64,000 nucleotides of DNA from Nostoc carneum NIES-2107. Lineage in GTDB: Bacteria; Cyanobacteriota; Cyanobacteriia; Cyanobacteriales; Nostocaceae. Numbering within the stretch: position 1 is the first letter of the stretch; every line of letters begins with the position of its first letter. Made by a program: the position numbers and the translations under genes. Location: positions 5,815,430-5,879,429 of the forward strand of contig AP018180.1 of NCBI GenBank assembly GCA_002368155.1, in the 5' to 3' direction. Shown piece by piece: positions 55,901 through 64,000 of this stretch. The notes below the pieces were generated by a model. The model was not told where the DNA came from, did no database searches, and saw nothing but the letters and a program-made list of their open reading frames with translations.

Positions 55901-58039
55901 ATGGCGACCCCAATTGTTAGGAGAAGTAATAATCAATCTAGTAGGTCAAAAGACCCAGAAAAATCCAGTTCACTGCCATTATTAAGCAAGCGCTTTGCAG
56001 CTTGGGCAACAGAAATGACGCTGGTGGTTGCCAGTGGTTTGGTTCCCTTCGGCTTTGGAGTGTATGCCAATTCCAGAAGTGATTTGAACCGTGTACCCCT
56101 GAATCCTGTTTTAGTGGTCACAGAAAGAGCGATCGCTAGGCCTTTGGCTTTACCTGTGAGCTATGGTATTCGTAACGTAGCTTGGCCAACTAATATTTTG
56201 TGGAGCCTGGCTTTATTAGGGCCTGTGACACTTTCGACATGGCAGCTATATTTACTCGCAAAAACAGGTAGCACCATCCCCAAACGTCGATTTGGGATTA
56301 AAGTGGTGAACGAGCAAGGAAAAGCGCCGGGTTTTGGCGCTGTAGTCATCCGCGAAGGACTAGGACGTTGGACTGTACCGTTATCTGTAGCCTATCTGCT
56401 GTGGCGCTACAGTTTAGCTTTTCCTAACTTAGGAATTTTCGCAGTTTTAGCCCTATTAGCGATCGCCTCTGAAGGAATTGGCTTACCTGCAAAAAATGGG
56501 CGGCGGGCAATACATGATATTTTGGCAGGTACTTATACAGTAGATGCCACTCGCCCTTTACCCGCTTCCTTCTCCGATGCTAACCGCGAAAGTCAAGCCG
56601 CTGTCAGCAGCGATGCTGAGTCATTGGCGGACGATCAAGAAGGAGCCACAGCATCAGACAATACACCAGCACATCCCCTCGTGGCACTGATTCGGCGTAA
56701 TCCTAATCTCACATTGATGGGTGTCACACTGGTGAGTATGGTAGCTGTGTTAACCACTTTAGTGGGCACTCAAGTCTACATCCAAACTCAAGAAACACAG
56801 CGTAAATCGCAGCAAATCAACGGACAACAGTTTCTAGAACTCGTAAAACAGCTGAACTCTAGCTCATTTGCTACTGTTGAAGAACGCCGCAGTGCAATTG
56901 TAGCTATGGGTACTCTCAACGATCCCCAAGCAGTTAAATTCTTAGCAGATCTACTAGTTAAAGAAACCAACCCTATGCTAGTGGATACAATACAACAAGC
57001 TTTGGCAAATATTGGGATTAAAGCTTTACCTGAGCTAAAAACTCAAAATCAAATTATTGCTGGGGAAATGGGGGCTGCAGGTACTAATGCAGTCCAGAGA
57101 TTACAACTCAATCAAAAAGCCATCAACAAAATTCTCGCTGTTTACAGTGGTCAAAGCAACGGCATTGATTTGAGTCGCAGCCAATTAGGTGTCGTCGGTT
57201 CTGGAGAAAATTCCTCGTTCAACTTAGTCTTAGAAAACGTTGATTTATCTGGAATTAAATTCAAATCTGCCAACCTCAATCAAGCTAGCTTTAAAGGCAG
57301 TCGTTTTCGCAGTGTGGGTGAAGATGGACGCTGGGACACCTACGACGATGTCATTGCTGATTTAACTCAGGTGCAGATGAAGCAAGCCAATCTCACCGAT
57401 GCTAATCTCAGCCGCGTATTGTTGAACCGTAGCGATTTGAGCCGCGCCACTCTCAACAGAGCTAATTTATCTGATGCTCGTTTAATTAATGCAAACCTCA
57501 GCAGCGCTCAGCTAGTGGGAGCAGATTTGCGTGGTGCAGTCTTAGAAAATTCCAGCTTAACTGGGGCAGATTTAGGCGATGCCAAATTAAACGAAGCTGA
57601 TTTATATGCAGCTCGTTTAGGACGTGTAGTGGCAATAGGTACTCAGTTATCCTATGCCAACTTAACCAAAACCGATTGGCAAGGTTCAGATTTATCTGGT
57701 GCTGACTTAGAACGTGCGAATCTCAGCAATGCAAACTTGAGCGCTACTCGCATGACTGGTGCAGTTTTGCGTTCTGCTCAAATGGAAAATGCCAACTTGC
57801 AAAATGCTGATTTGAGCCTTGTTGATTTACGGGGCGCAAATGTTGCTGGCGCTGATTTTAAGAATGCAGTTCTTTCACCCAGCAAACAAGACCCAGCAGA
57901 TGAATTTGTCCAAACACCATCTAAAGGTTCCGTTTCCGCTGTAGTGCAAGGAGTTGATTTCTCTCAAGCCAAAAACCTAGATTCCAAACAGCTTGCTTAC
58001 ATTTGTACTCAAGGCGGGATTCATCCTCGTTGTCCGTAG
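55901..58039 (+). CDS. RDD membrane domain, HEAT-like and pentapeptide-repeat fusion
   Basis: 712 residues. Residues 30-220 are an RDD-type membrane region (KRFAAWATEMTLVVASGLVP, RRFGIKVVNEQGKAPGFG) with four or so hydrophobic segments. Another membrane segment lies near 270-290 (LMGVTLVSMVAVLTTLVGTQ). A short HEAT-like stretch (RRSAIVAMGTLNDPQAVKFL) follows. Residues about 440-660 are A(D/N)LxxA pentapeptide repeats forming a right-handed beta-helix, with a Cys-containing tail (YICTQGGIHPRCP). Combining these on one chain is reported in cyanobacteria but the role is unknown; scaffolding at a membrane is a guess. Confidence 0.85.
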   Translation: MATPIVRRSNNQSSRSKDPEKSSSLPLLSKRFAAWATEMTLVVASGLVPFGFGVYANSRSDLNRVPLNPVLVVTERAIARPLALPVSYGIRNVAWPTNILWSLALLGPVTLSTWQLYLLAKTGSTIPKRRFGIKVVNEQGKAPGFGAVVIREGLGRWTVPLSVAYLLWRYSLAFPNLGIFAVLALLAIASEGIGLPAKNGRRAIHDILAGTYTVDATRPLPASFSDANRESQAAVSSDAESLADDQEGATASDNTPAHPLVALIRRNPNLTLMGVTLVSMVAVLTTLVGTQVYIQTQETQRKSQQINGQQFLELVKQLNSSSFATVEERRSAIVAMGTLNDPQAVKFLADLLVKETNPMLVDTIQQALANIGIKALPELKTQNQIIAGEMGAAGTNAVQRLQLNQKAINKILAVYSGQSNGIDLSRSQLGVVGSGENSSFNLVLENVDLSGIKFKSANLNQASFKGSRFRSVGEDGRWDTYDDVIADLTQVQMKQANLTDANLSRVLLNRSDLSRATLNRANLSDARLINANLSSAQLVGADLRGAVLENSSLTGADLGDAKLNEADLYAARLGRVVAIGTQLSYANLTKTDWQGSDLSGADLERANLSNANLSATRMTGAVLRSAQMENANLQNADLSLVDLRGANVAGADFKNAVLSPSKQDPADEFVQTPSKGSVSAVVQGVDFSQAKNLDSKQLAYICTQGGIHPRCP

Positions 58040-58040
58040 G

Positions 58041-58141
58041 CTGGTGATTGGGGACTGGTGATTGGGGAGTGGGGATTGGGTATGAGAGAAAAATAAAAAA
58101 TGCCCATTACTTATTACCAATCACCAATTACCCATTACCCA
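58041..58141. repeat. Heptamer tandem repeats
   Basis: GGGGACT/GGGGATT-type units at 58041-58081, then TTACCAA/TCACCAA-type units at 58107-58141. Confidence 0.75.
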
Positions 58142-58280
58142 ATGCCCCATGCCCTATGACGGCAGTTGCTACAACGCGGGAAACCCGCGCAACGCACTGC
58201 CTCCCCAATGCCCAATAACAGCGATAACATAGGTATTAAAAGGAACCATTACAATTTCAAATGGTGTGAGGAAACGGGCA

Positions 58281-58775
58281 ATGAAGCATCTCCGATCTTT
58301 GGTTGTAGTTCTGGGCGCTAGTTCGCTGTTGAATATGGCTACAAGCATTCAACCAGTACAAGCTCAAGTTGCTTATGGTAGTTATGTTGGTGTGGGCCCT
58401 TCTGTGGGATTAAGTGAAGGGGCGCAAATTGGTGGGGTGGTGGCGTTTCGTTATAAGCTTTTGGAATCGCCGATTTCTTTTCGTGCCCAAGCTTTGATTG
58501 GTCATGGTACAGCAATTGTGCCTACGGTTTCTTATGATGTCCCTATCAACTGGCAAACTGATGCCTACTTGGGTGCAGGATTGGCGTTAGCTAGTGGTGA
58601 CGATCCATCTCCGGTGGGGAATAAGATTAGTTTTGCTTTGCAACCAGGAATTGATTACACCGTTCCTAATAGCAATACTGTACTTTTTGGTAATGCGATT
58701 ATCGCTTTTGATGCTTACCGCAATGGAGGTGGTACTGCTTTTTCTTTGCAGGGTGGTGTAGGGTTAAGATTTTAA
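58281..58775 (+). CDS. Exported beta-barrel-like protein
   Basis: 164 residues from the ATG at 58281, chosen for GAGGAAA just upstream; a GTG at 58266 adds five unlikely residues. A signal peptide ends near VQAQVAYGS. The mature part alternates polar and hydrophobic residues with many Gly (YVGVGPSVGLSEGAQIGGVV, TDAYLGAGLALASGDD) and ends in GGVGLRF, an aromatic C-terminus as in outer-membrane beta-barrels. Probably a small outer-membrane protein; function unknown. A terminator-like hairpin with a T run lies near 58803-58832. Confidence 0.78.
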   Translation: MKHLRSLVVVLGASSLLNMATSIQPVQAQVAYGSYVGVGPSVGLSEGAQIGGVVAFRYKLLESPISFRAQALIGHGTAIVPTVSYDVPINWQTDAYLGAGLALASGDDPSPVGNKISFALQPGIDYTVPNSNTVLFGNAIIAFDAYRNGGGTAFSLQGGVGLRF

Positions 58776-59154
58776 TGACTGAATTGAATATAAAACCTAA
58801 ATTCCCAAGTCTTGAAGGCGTGGGATTTTTTTATGTTTTGACAGTCCCTATGAACAGTATGGGCAAATAGGCTTGGGTTAAGATCATTAGCGATTATTAC
58901 TTGTTAAACAAGCCAGATCAATTGGGGGAGAATCCCCCAAACCCCCGATTGGGTGACGGTTGCGTCCCCCAAACCCCCTCCAAAAGTATTGTTCGGTTTT
59001 TTTGTTGAGTAACTAGTTTTTTGTTTTTGTGGTCAATCAATTTTCTTAACTGAATGGTATTGATGTATGGGCTAAAGCTATGTCCGCAGGGCTTTACAGA
59101 ACTCAGCACTCAGCACTTTCAATGAGTGAACACACAGGGACGCAGAGTTGTGTA
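58776..59154. other. Intergenic region with terminator and repeats
   Basis: TTCCCA...TGGGA followed by T7 near 58803-58832 is a likely terminator. CCCCCAAACCCCC-type repeats lie around 58930-58980, and AGCACTCAGCACTT near 59105. No gene recognised. Confidence 0.5.
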
Positions 59155-59310
59155 TGATCGAACAGGTCACTTGGTTCTGGTGGGGATCAGCCATCAGAGG
59201 TAACGGGGAAAGTTCGGTGTGAATCCGGCACTGTCCCGCAACTGTGAAGCAATTTGAGATTAGTAGTCAAAAATTTCTCAATTGTGTAAGTCAGAACGCC
59301 CACCAATGTT
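59155..59310 (+). promoter_or_regulatory. Cobalamin riboswitch
   Basis: Conserved core elements appear in order: GGTAACGGGGAAAGTTCGGT, GTGAATCCGGCACTGTCCCG, CAACTGTGA, and near the 3' end GTCAGAACGCCCACC, the B12-box equivalent. It lies directly ahead of the DUF1636 gene at 59343 and should reduce its expression when adenosylcobalamin is plentiful. Exact ends are approximate. Confidence 0.93.
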
Positions 59311-59342
59311 GATTGTTTTGTTCTCACATCTGCGAGGTACAG

Positions 59343-59771
59343 ATGACTGCTGTGAATATTTCTGCGACTAGTAATTTGGGTGAGTCTTCCCATACTCTCT
59401 TTGTTTGCAAAACCTGTGCCAGTGTTTGGCAAGATGGGAAACGCGTAGGCGAAAGTGGAGGGGAAAAACTATTACAAAAACTAGAAATTCTGGCACAAGA
59501 TTGGGAGTTGCGAGATCAGTTTCCCATTCAACAAGTGGAATGCATGAGTGCTTGTAACCGTTCCTGCGTTGTCGCCTTTGCTGCACAAGGTAAAACTACA
59601 TATCTGTTTGGTGATTTAGCGGTGGATGATTGTGCATCTGCGGTGCTGGAATGCGCTAGTCAATACTACAGCAAGCCTGATGGTTTACTACCTTGGTCAG
59701 AACGCCCAGCAGCCTTGAAAAAGGGTATTTTGGCGAAGATTCCTCCGATTGGATTGGGGACTGGGGACTAG
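59343..59771 (+). CDS. DUF1636 family Cys-rich protein under B12 control
   Basis: 142 residues from the ATG at 59343 (MTAVNISATSNLG), with GAGG about seven bases upstream; a longer frame starts inside the riboswitch tail. Cys pairs are LFVCKTCASVW near the start and VECMSACNRSCVVAF in the middle, a thioredoxin-like [2Fe-2S] ferredoxin arrangement. DUF1636 genes are often found with cobalamin genes and the riboswitch here fits. Likely a metal-binding or redox partner in cobalt or B12 metabolism; the exact role is unknown. cobK follows. Confidence 0.88.
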   Translation: MTAVNISATSNLGESSHTLFVCKTCASVWQDGKRVGESGGEKLLQKLEILAQDWELRDQFPIQQVECMSACNRSCVVAFAAQGKTTYLFGDLAVDDCASAVLECASQYYSKPDGLLPWSERPAALKKGILAKIPPIGLGTGD

Positions 59772-59787
59772 GGATTGGGGACTGGGG
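59751..59787. repeat. GGGGATT/GGGGACT heptamers at the DUF1636 3' end
   Basis: The repeats run from the last codons of the DUF1636 gene (encoding IGLGTGD) into the spacer before cobK. Confidence 0.65.
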
Positions 59788-59885
59788 AAAGGGAGATGAG
59801 GTAGATGTAGACGCTTTGCGACTTCCCGCAGGGTGGGAGACAATACCAAACACCCCATTACCCATTACCCATGACCAAATGACAA

Positions 59886-60632
59886 ATGACAAATGCCAAA
59901 GTTTTAATTTTAGGTGGGACAGGAGATGCCGCGGAAATAGCTGCAAGAGTTGGTACTATCCCAGGAGTTGAGGCGATCGCATCTTTGGCTGGTCGTACTC
60001 GTCAACCGTCGATTCCGTCTGGAAATGTGCGAATTGGTGGGTTTGGTGGTGTGGCGGGTTTGGTTAGCTATCTGCAAGAGATGAGTATTGATTTTGTCAT
60101 TGATGCTACCCATCCCTTTGCTAGTCAAATTTCTTGGAATGCGGCTGCGGCTACTGCTGAGGTTGGTATCCCTCGGTTGCTGTTCAATCGTCCTGCTTGG
60201 GAAAAGGTAAATGGCGATCGCTGGATTGAAGTTGATAGCATTACCGATGCAGCCGCAGCACTTTCTAATCAAGCACAGCGTGTATTTTTGACTGTTGGTA
60301 GACAAGAACTCAGCGCTTTTGCACATCTAGAAGGGATTTGGTTTTTGATGCGGGTAATCGATCCGCCTAGCCCTGATGCTTTAACTCCGCCGGGTTTGGT
60401 ATTGTGCGATCGCGGCCCTTTTGCTTTAGATAATGAGCGAGAAATTCTCATTCATCACAAAATAGATACCATCGTTAGCAAAAATAGTGGTGGTGATGCG
60501 ACTTATGCCAAAATTATTGCGGCGCGAGAACTAGGTATACAAGTTGTGATGGTGAAGCGTCCAGCTATACCGCCAGGTGAACAAGTAAGTAATGTTGAAG
60601 ATGTTGTGGTTTGGTTGCTGGGTAATTTGTAA
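59886..60632 (+). CDS. cobK: Precorrin-6A reductase
   Basis: 248 residues. The N-terminal Rossmann motif VLILGGTGDAAEIAAR binds NADPH. DATHPFASQISWNAA, FLTVGRQELSAF and SKNSGGDATYAKIIAARELG are characteristic of CobK/CbiJ. It reduces precorrin-6A (or its cobalt form) in corrin ring synthesis. It is 114 bp after the riboswitch-controlled DUF1636 gene on the same strand and may share that transcript. cobL, the next pathway enzyme, lies nearby on the other strand. Confidence 0.93.
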   Translation: MTNAKVLILGGTGDAAEIAARVGTIPGVEAIASLAGRTRQPSIPSGNVRIGGFGGVAGLVSYLQEMSIDFVIDATHPFASQISWNAAAATAEVGIPRLLFNRPAWEKVNGDRWIEVDSITDAAAALSNQAQRVFLTVGRQELSAFAHLEGIWFLMRVIDPPSPDALTPPGLVLCDRGPFALDNEREILIHHKIDTIVSKNSGGDATYAKIIAARELGIQVVMVKRPAIPPGEQVSNVEDVVVWLLGNL

Positions 60633-60706
60633 TTCGTAATTAAATGGAAGCAATAACGCTCATTTAAAATGAAGGAAAGTATTCACAATACCTGGAGTGA
60701 TGCTAC

Positions 60707-61420
60707 ATGGTGACACAACGACAGCCACAGCAACCACAGATTAATGAAACTCCAGCTTTAATTCCACCTTTAGAAAACGGTGATAGATTGTCGCGTCATG
60801 AATTTGAGCGTCGCTATCAAGCTATGCCAAATCATAAAAAAGCTGAATTAATTGAAGGAGTCGTTTACTTGGCATCACCTCTACGTTTTGAACGTCATGC
60901 AGAACCACACGGAAAGATTGTTGTTTGGTTGGGAACCTATCAAATTTCTACGCCAGGTATAAAGTTAGGAATTGAACCAACTGTCAGGCTAGATCAAGAT
61001 AATGAACCACAACCAGATGCAGTTTTGTTCATTGATCAAAGTTTGGGTGGACAGTCACGTTTAACAGAAGATGACTATATTGAAGGCGCACCGGAGTTAG
61101 TTATAGAAATTGCTGCTAGTAGTGCAGCTTATGATTTACATGATAAAAAAAAGGCTTATCGGCGTAATGGTATTCAAGAATATATTGTTTGGCAGATATT
61201 AGAAAATAAGCTGGATTGGTTCCGGTTAAGTGAAAGTGAATATGTGCCTTTAGAACCTAATGCAGATGGGATTTTGCAAAGTCAAGTAATGCCTGGTTTA
61301 TGGTTAGCTGCTTCAGCTTTACTGGCTGGGAATATGTCTCAGGTAATGACGGTTTTACAAGCAGGATTAAGTTCACCTGAACATACAGAATTTGTGACAA
61401 GATTAGCAGGGAATAAGTAG
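60707..61420 (+). CDS. Uma2-family (DUF820) putative endonuclease
   Basis: 237 residues. The restriction-endonuclease-like core is visible as PQPDAVLFID, then ELVIEIAASSAAYDLHDKKK and AYRRNGIQEYIVW, giving a D...ExA...K arrangement. Uma2 proteins are very numerous in cyanobacteria; their biological role is unsettled. It stands alone between cobK and cobL with no antitoxin or transposase beside it. Confidence 0.92.
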   Translation: MVTQRQPQQPQINETPALIPPLENGDRLSRHEFERRYQAMPNHKKAELIEGVVYLASPLRFERHAEPHGKIVVWLGTYQISTPGIKLGIEPTVRLDQDNEPQPDAVLFIDQSLGGQSRLTEDDYIEGAPELVIEIAASSAAYDLHDKKKAYRRNGIQEYIVWQILENKLDWFRLSESEYVPLEPNADGILQSQVMPGLWLAASALLAGNMSQVMTVLQAGLSSPEHTEFVTRLAGNK

Positions 61421-61497
61421 CAGCATAAACAATAAATAATTAACCGCAGATAAAAGATGATGAACGCTGATGAACACAGATAAAATGGGAGGATAAA

Positions 61498-62724
61498 TTA
61501 TTGATGTTTGACAGTAGATTTTACTGCTATCCACTGAGTGACAGGTGCCATTCCTCGCCAGCCTAAAAATTTACCGATTGGTTCGGCACGTTGAATTGCA
61601 ATGCGGGTGAAGTTTCCACCAACTTTTTCATACCAGTTAAATAAGGTTTGTTCACCTTCAATAGTGACGACATTGGCAACTAATCTACCACCTGGTTTGA
61701 GTGCCGACCAACAAATATCAAATAAGCCATCGGCTGTTACGCCACCGCCGATAAAAATAGCATCAGGTTGAGGTAAATCTTGCAGAGAATTTGGTGCTTT
61801 TCCGGCAATAATTTGCAGATTTGGTACACCTAAAGCGGCTGCATTATCGGTAATGTATTGCAGTCTAGTTGAATTTTGTTCAATAGCGATCGCCCGACAG
61901 CGCGGATGAGTCCGCATCCATTCTATAGAAATTGAACCGCAACCCGCGCCTACATCCCACAGCAGTTCTCCGGGTATTGGTGCTAGGGTAGCTAGGGTAA
62001 TGGCCCTGACTTCATGTTTAGTTAATTGTCCATCGTGATGATAGGCGTTATCTGGTAATCCTGGGATTCTGGGCAAAGATACAACTCCAGAATCACCAAC
62101 ACAATCAACTGTGATCGCATTTAAAGCGGCGATGTCTGTTTCATTCCAGGATGCTGCGGTACTTTCTACAATCCTTTCCTGTGTACCACCCATCCTTTCT
62201 AAAACTGTAATTTTACTGTTACCAAAGCCGCGTTGTGTCAAAATTTTTGCCACAATCTCGGGTGTATCTTTACCTGCACTCAAAATCAGCAGTCGCGCCC
62301 CAGGATAAATATAAGACTGAACGAGGCCAGGTGGACGACCGCACAAGCTGACGGTTTCTACTTCTGTTAATGACCATCCTAATCTGGCACAGGCAAGGCT
62401 GAAGGCTGAAGGTGCAGGAATAATCGTGATTTCGGAGATAGGAATTTGCTTTGTTAAAGTGACACCAATTCCGTAACACATGGGATCGCCGCTAGCGAGG
62501 ACACATACAGCTTGACCGCGACGTTGGATAATTTCGGCTACTGAGTTGCTAATGGGGGAAGTCCAGGTAATTTTCTGGCGTTGATCGTTGCTAGGAAGCA
62601 TTGCTAAATGGCGATCGCCTCCTACTATTATTTCAGATCGCTCCACTAGGGAACGAGCGATCGCATTTAACCCCTGTAATCCATCTTCACCAATGCCTAC
62701 AATCGAAAGCCATTTACCTACCAT
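61498..62724 (-). CDS. cobL: Precorrin-6Y C5,15-methyltransferase, CbiE-CbiT fusion
   Basis: 408 residues. The N-terminal half (KWLSIVGIGEDGLQGLN, VLASGDPMCYGIG) is the CbiE tetrapyrrole methylase. The C-terminal half from about 225 is CbiT, with the SAM-binding LLWDVGAGCGSISIEW and DAIFIGGG. The fusion methylates C5 and C15 and decarboxylates the ring in cobalamin synthesis. It acts just after CobK, whose gene is 900 bp away on the opposite strand. Confidence 0.95.
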   Translation of the reverse strand: MVGKWLSIVGIGEDGLQGLNAIARSLVERSEIIVGGDRHLAMLPSNDQRQKITWTSPISNSVAEIIQRRGQAVCVLASGDPMCYGIGVTLTKQIPISEITIIPAPSAFSLACARLGWSLTEVETVSLCGRPPGLVQSYIYPGARLLILSAGKDTPEIVAKILTQRGFGNSKITVLERMGGTQERIVESTAASWNETDIAALNAITVDCVGDSGVVSLPRIPGLPDNAYHHDGQLTKHEVRAITLATLAPIPGELLWDVGAGCGSISIEWMRTHPRCRAIAIEQNSTRLQYITDNAAALGVPNLQIIAGKAPNSLQDLPQPDAIFIGGGVTADGLFDICWSALKPGGRLVANVVTIEGEQTLFNWYEKVGGNFTRIAIQRAEPIGKFLGWRGMAPVTQWIAVKSTVKHQ

Positions 62725-62745
62725 TTTTGCTAAAAAATAGATTAT

Positions 62746-63525
62746 TTAGACTTTAATAGCCACAATCCGAATTCTGCGGTAGTCTGCTGTCCAACTTCCT
62801 GCTTGATAAAGAGTCGGACGCAAAGTGTCTTCTACTTGCTGAATTACCTGTGCTTGTTGTGCAGCAGACAATCCCACAAAGAAAGTGCTGGCAAACATTT
62901 TAATCCAGTTGGCTAAACCTGCTTCTTTATCGGCTAACACAGTTGGGCGAGGATATAAGTTAGCATAAATTACCTCAAACCCTTGCCGTTCCAAGAGAGT
63001 AGCATATTCAGCAATACTAGGATAATACCAAGGATTCCTGGTTTGTGGTTCGGGAATGGCAATTGCTGTGATTGCGCTATATAAAGCTGTGACAATCGCT
63101 TGTACATTTCCTTTACCGCCAAATTCTGCTACAAACCGTCCCCCTGGTTTGAGTGCTTGATATATAGAGGCGATCGCTAAATCTGCTGGTTTCACCCAAT
63201 GTAAAACAGCGTTAGAAAACACCGCATCTACAGGCTGTTCAACTTGAAAGTTTGTCGCATCAGCAACATCAAAGCGCAGATGAGGATAGTTTTGTTTAGC
63301 TTGATCAATCATCTCAGGTGCATGATCAATTCCCCAGACATCAGCCCCAGCTTGGGCAATTTTTGCTGTTAATTGTCCTGTACCACAACCGAGATCCAAA
63401 ATTGATTCCCCTGGTTGAGGGTTGAGTAATTTTAATAAGTCTTCGCCATACTGCCAGACGAAAGCGTGTTTATCTTGATAAAGGGCAGCATTCCAATCAT
63501 TATTTGGTACAGAAATATTAGTCAT
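62746..63525 (-). CDS. Class I SAM-dependent methyltransferase
   Basis: 259 residues. Motif I is SILDLGCGTGQLTAKIA (about 40-55), followed by VWGIDHAPEMIDQA, FDVADATNF and VFSNAVLHWV, and GGRFVAEFGG. This resembles trans-aconitate 2-methyltransferase-like enzymes, but the substrate cannot be told. 21 bp upstream of cobL on the same strand, so probably co-transcribed, without clear evidence for a role in B12 synthesis. Confidence 0.88.
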   Translation of the reverse strand: MTNISVPNNDWNAALYQDKHAFVWQYGEDLLKLLNPQPGESILDLGCGTGQLTAKIAQAGADVWGIDHAPEMIDQAKQNYPHLRFDVADATNFQVEQPVDAVFSNAVLHWVKPADLAIASIYQALKPGGRFVAEFGGKGNVQAIVTALYSAITAIAIPEPQTRNPWYYPSIAEYATLLERQGFEVIYANLYPRPTVLADKEAGLANWIKMFASTFFVGLSAAQQAQVIQQVEDTLRPTLYQAGSWTADYRRIRIVAIKV

Positions 63526-63578
63526 ATCTAAAAATTAAAAATCTCAATTATTGAAGATATTTTATCTTTATATAAAAA

Positions 63579-64000
63579 TTATATAAATTCTCTGAAGATA
63601 GTTTTCATCGGTAAAAACAGTGAAAGAGGTTTATCTTGAAAAGGAATAAATTCGTATTTTAGATAGAATTCTTTTGCCTTCATATCTATAGCATCAACTC
63701 TCACAGCAAAAATGCCAATTTCTTGAGAAGCTTTGACTGCTCTCAAAAGTGCATCTACTAGTAATTCTCCTCCTAACCCTTGCCCTTTGACTGAGTTATC
63801 TACAGCTAACTTACCAATTAGTATTGCTGGAATTGGATAGGTAGGCATTCCTTTTTGATCAGATTCTGGTAGAGATGCAAACTCTATGACACTAGCACTA
63901 ACTGTATAAAACCCTTCTATTTTTAAAGATTGAGATTGAGAAATAGCCACAAAAGTTTTAGCAATTCCTTTTTCATGATTTTGTCGAGCGTATTTTTTGA
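63579..64000 (-). CDS. GNAT acetyltransferase, TacT-like, partial at the window edge
   Basis: The frame is open to the edge; residues before the internal GTG at 63950 read KKYARQNHEKGIAKTFVA and belong to the protein. The acetyl-CoA site is in VDNSVKGQGLGGELLVDALL, and EFYLKYEFIPF completes the GNAT fold. The sequence resembles TacT-type toxins that acetylate aminoacyl-tRNA and are usually paired with a DUF1778 antitoxin. That partner would lie outside the window, so the toxin role is an inference. Confidence 0.85.
   Translation of the reverse strand, partial: KKYARQNHEKGIAKTFVAISQSQSLKIEGFYTVSASVIEFASLPESDQKGMPTYPIPAILIGKLAVDNSVKGQGLGGELLVDALLRAVKASQEIGIFAVRVDAIDMKAKEFYLKYEFIPFQDKPLSLFLPMKTIFREFI

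Overview
This window looks like chromosome of a filamentous, Nostocales-type cyanobacterium. The evidence is psaC (photosystem I), a cobalamin riboswitch with B12 genes, very many GCGATCGC (HIP1) octamers, short tandem heptamer repeats of the Nostoc kind, and dispersed palindromic repeats.

The central feature is a Tn7-like CRISPR-associated transposon (CAST) of about 31.1 kb, 12821-43924, lying 24 bp beyond the glmS stop codon, which is the classic attTn7 position. One end carries three 19-bp TnsB-type sites on a strict 20-bp pitch; the other carries three widely spaced sites in inverse orientation. Inside, in order, are tnsA, tnsB, tnsC, a short tniQ, cas6, cas8, cas7, cas5 and a two-repeat CRISPR array. 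There is no cas3, cas1 or cas2. About 17 kb of cargo follows, then a full-length tnsD, a small HTH regulator and the far end. This is the layout of a type I-B (MYXAN-like) CAST with two targeting routes: TnsD for glmS homing and Cascade-TniQ for RNA-guided insertion. tnsB has a single in-frame TGA at codon 145, where a conserved Trp is expected, so the element may be locked in place.

The cargo is almost wholly His-Asp signalling. It holds a five-domain response regulator overlapping a large histidine kinase whose GAF domain has the two cysteines of a DXCF cyanobacteriochrome, several stand-alone receivers (three in tandem, two of them with eroded acidic pockets), a LuxR-type regulator, a bacteriophytochrome hybrid kinase and a receiver-GAF kinase. 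The mobile element therefore appears to carry a light-sensing phosphorelay. A 21-bp minisatellite, two copies of a small TAAGTAG-ended MITE and a possible dnaX-like frameshift gene are also inside.

Left flank (1-12796): two PRC-barrel stress proteins, a Tat-exported multicopper oxidase, several unknown cyanobacterial proteins, fmt, psaC and glmS. Right flank (43930-64000): a metal-resistance cluster (P1B ATPase, cupredoxin-like protein, MerR regulator, His-rich secreted protein) with the same MerR-type operator at three promoters, a catalase-like protein, egtB-egtC, msrB, an Rrf2 regulator, an RDD/pentapeptide-repeat protein, a cobalamin riboswitch with a DUF1636 gene, cobK, a Uma2 protein, cobL (cbiET), a methyltransferase and a partial GNAT gene at the edge. 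No tRNA or rRNA gene was recognised by eye.
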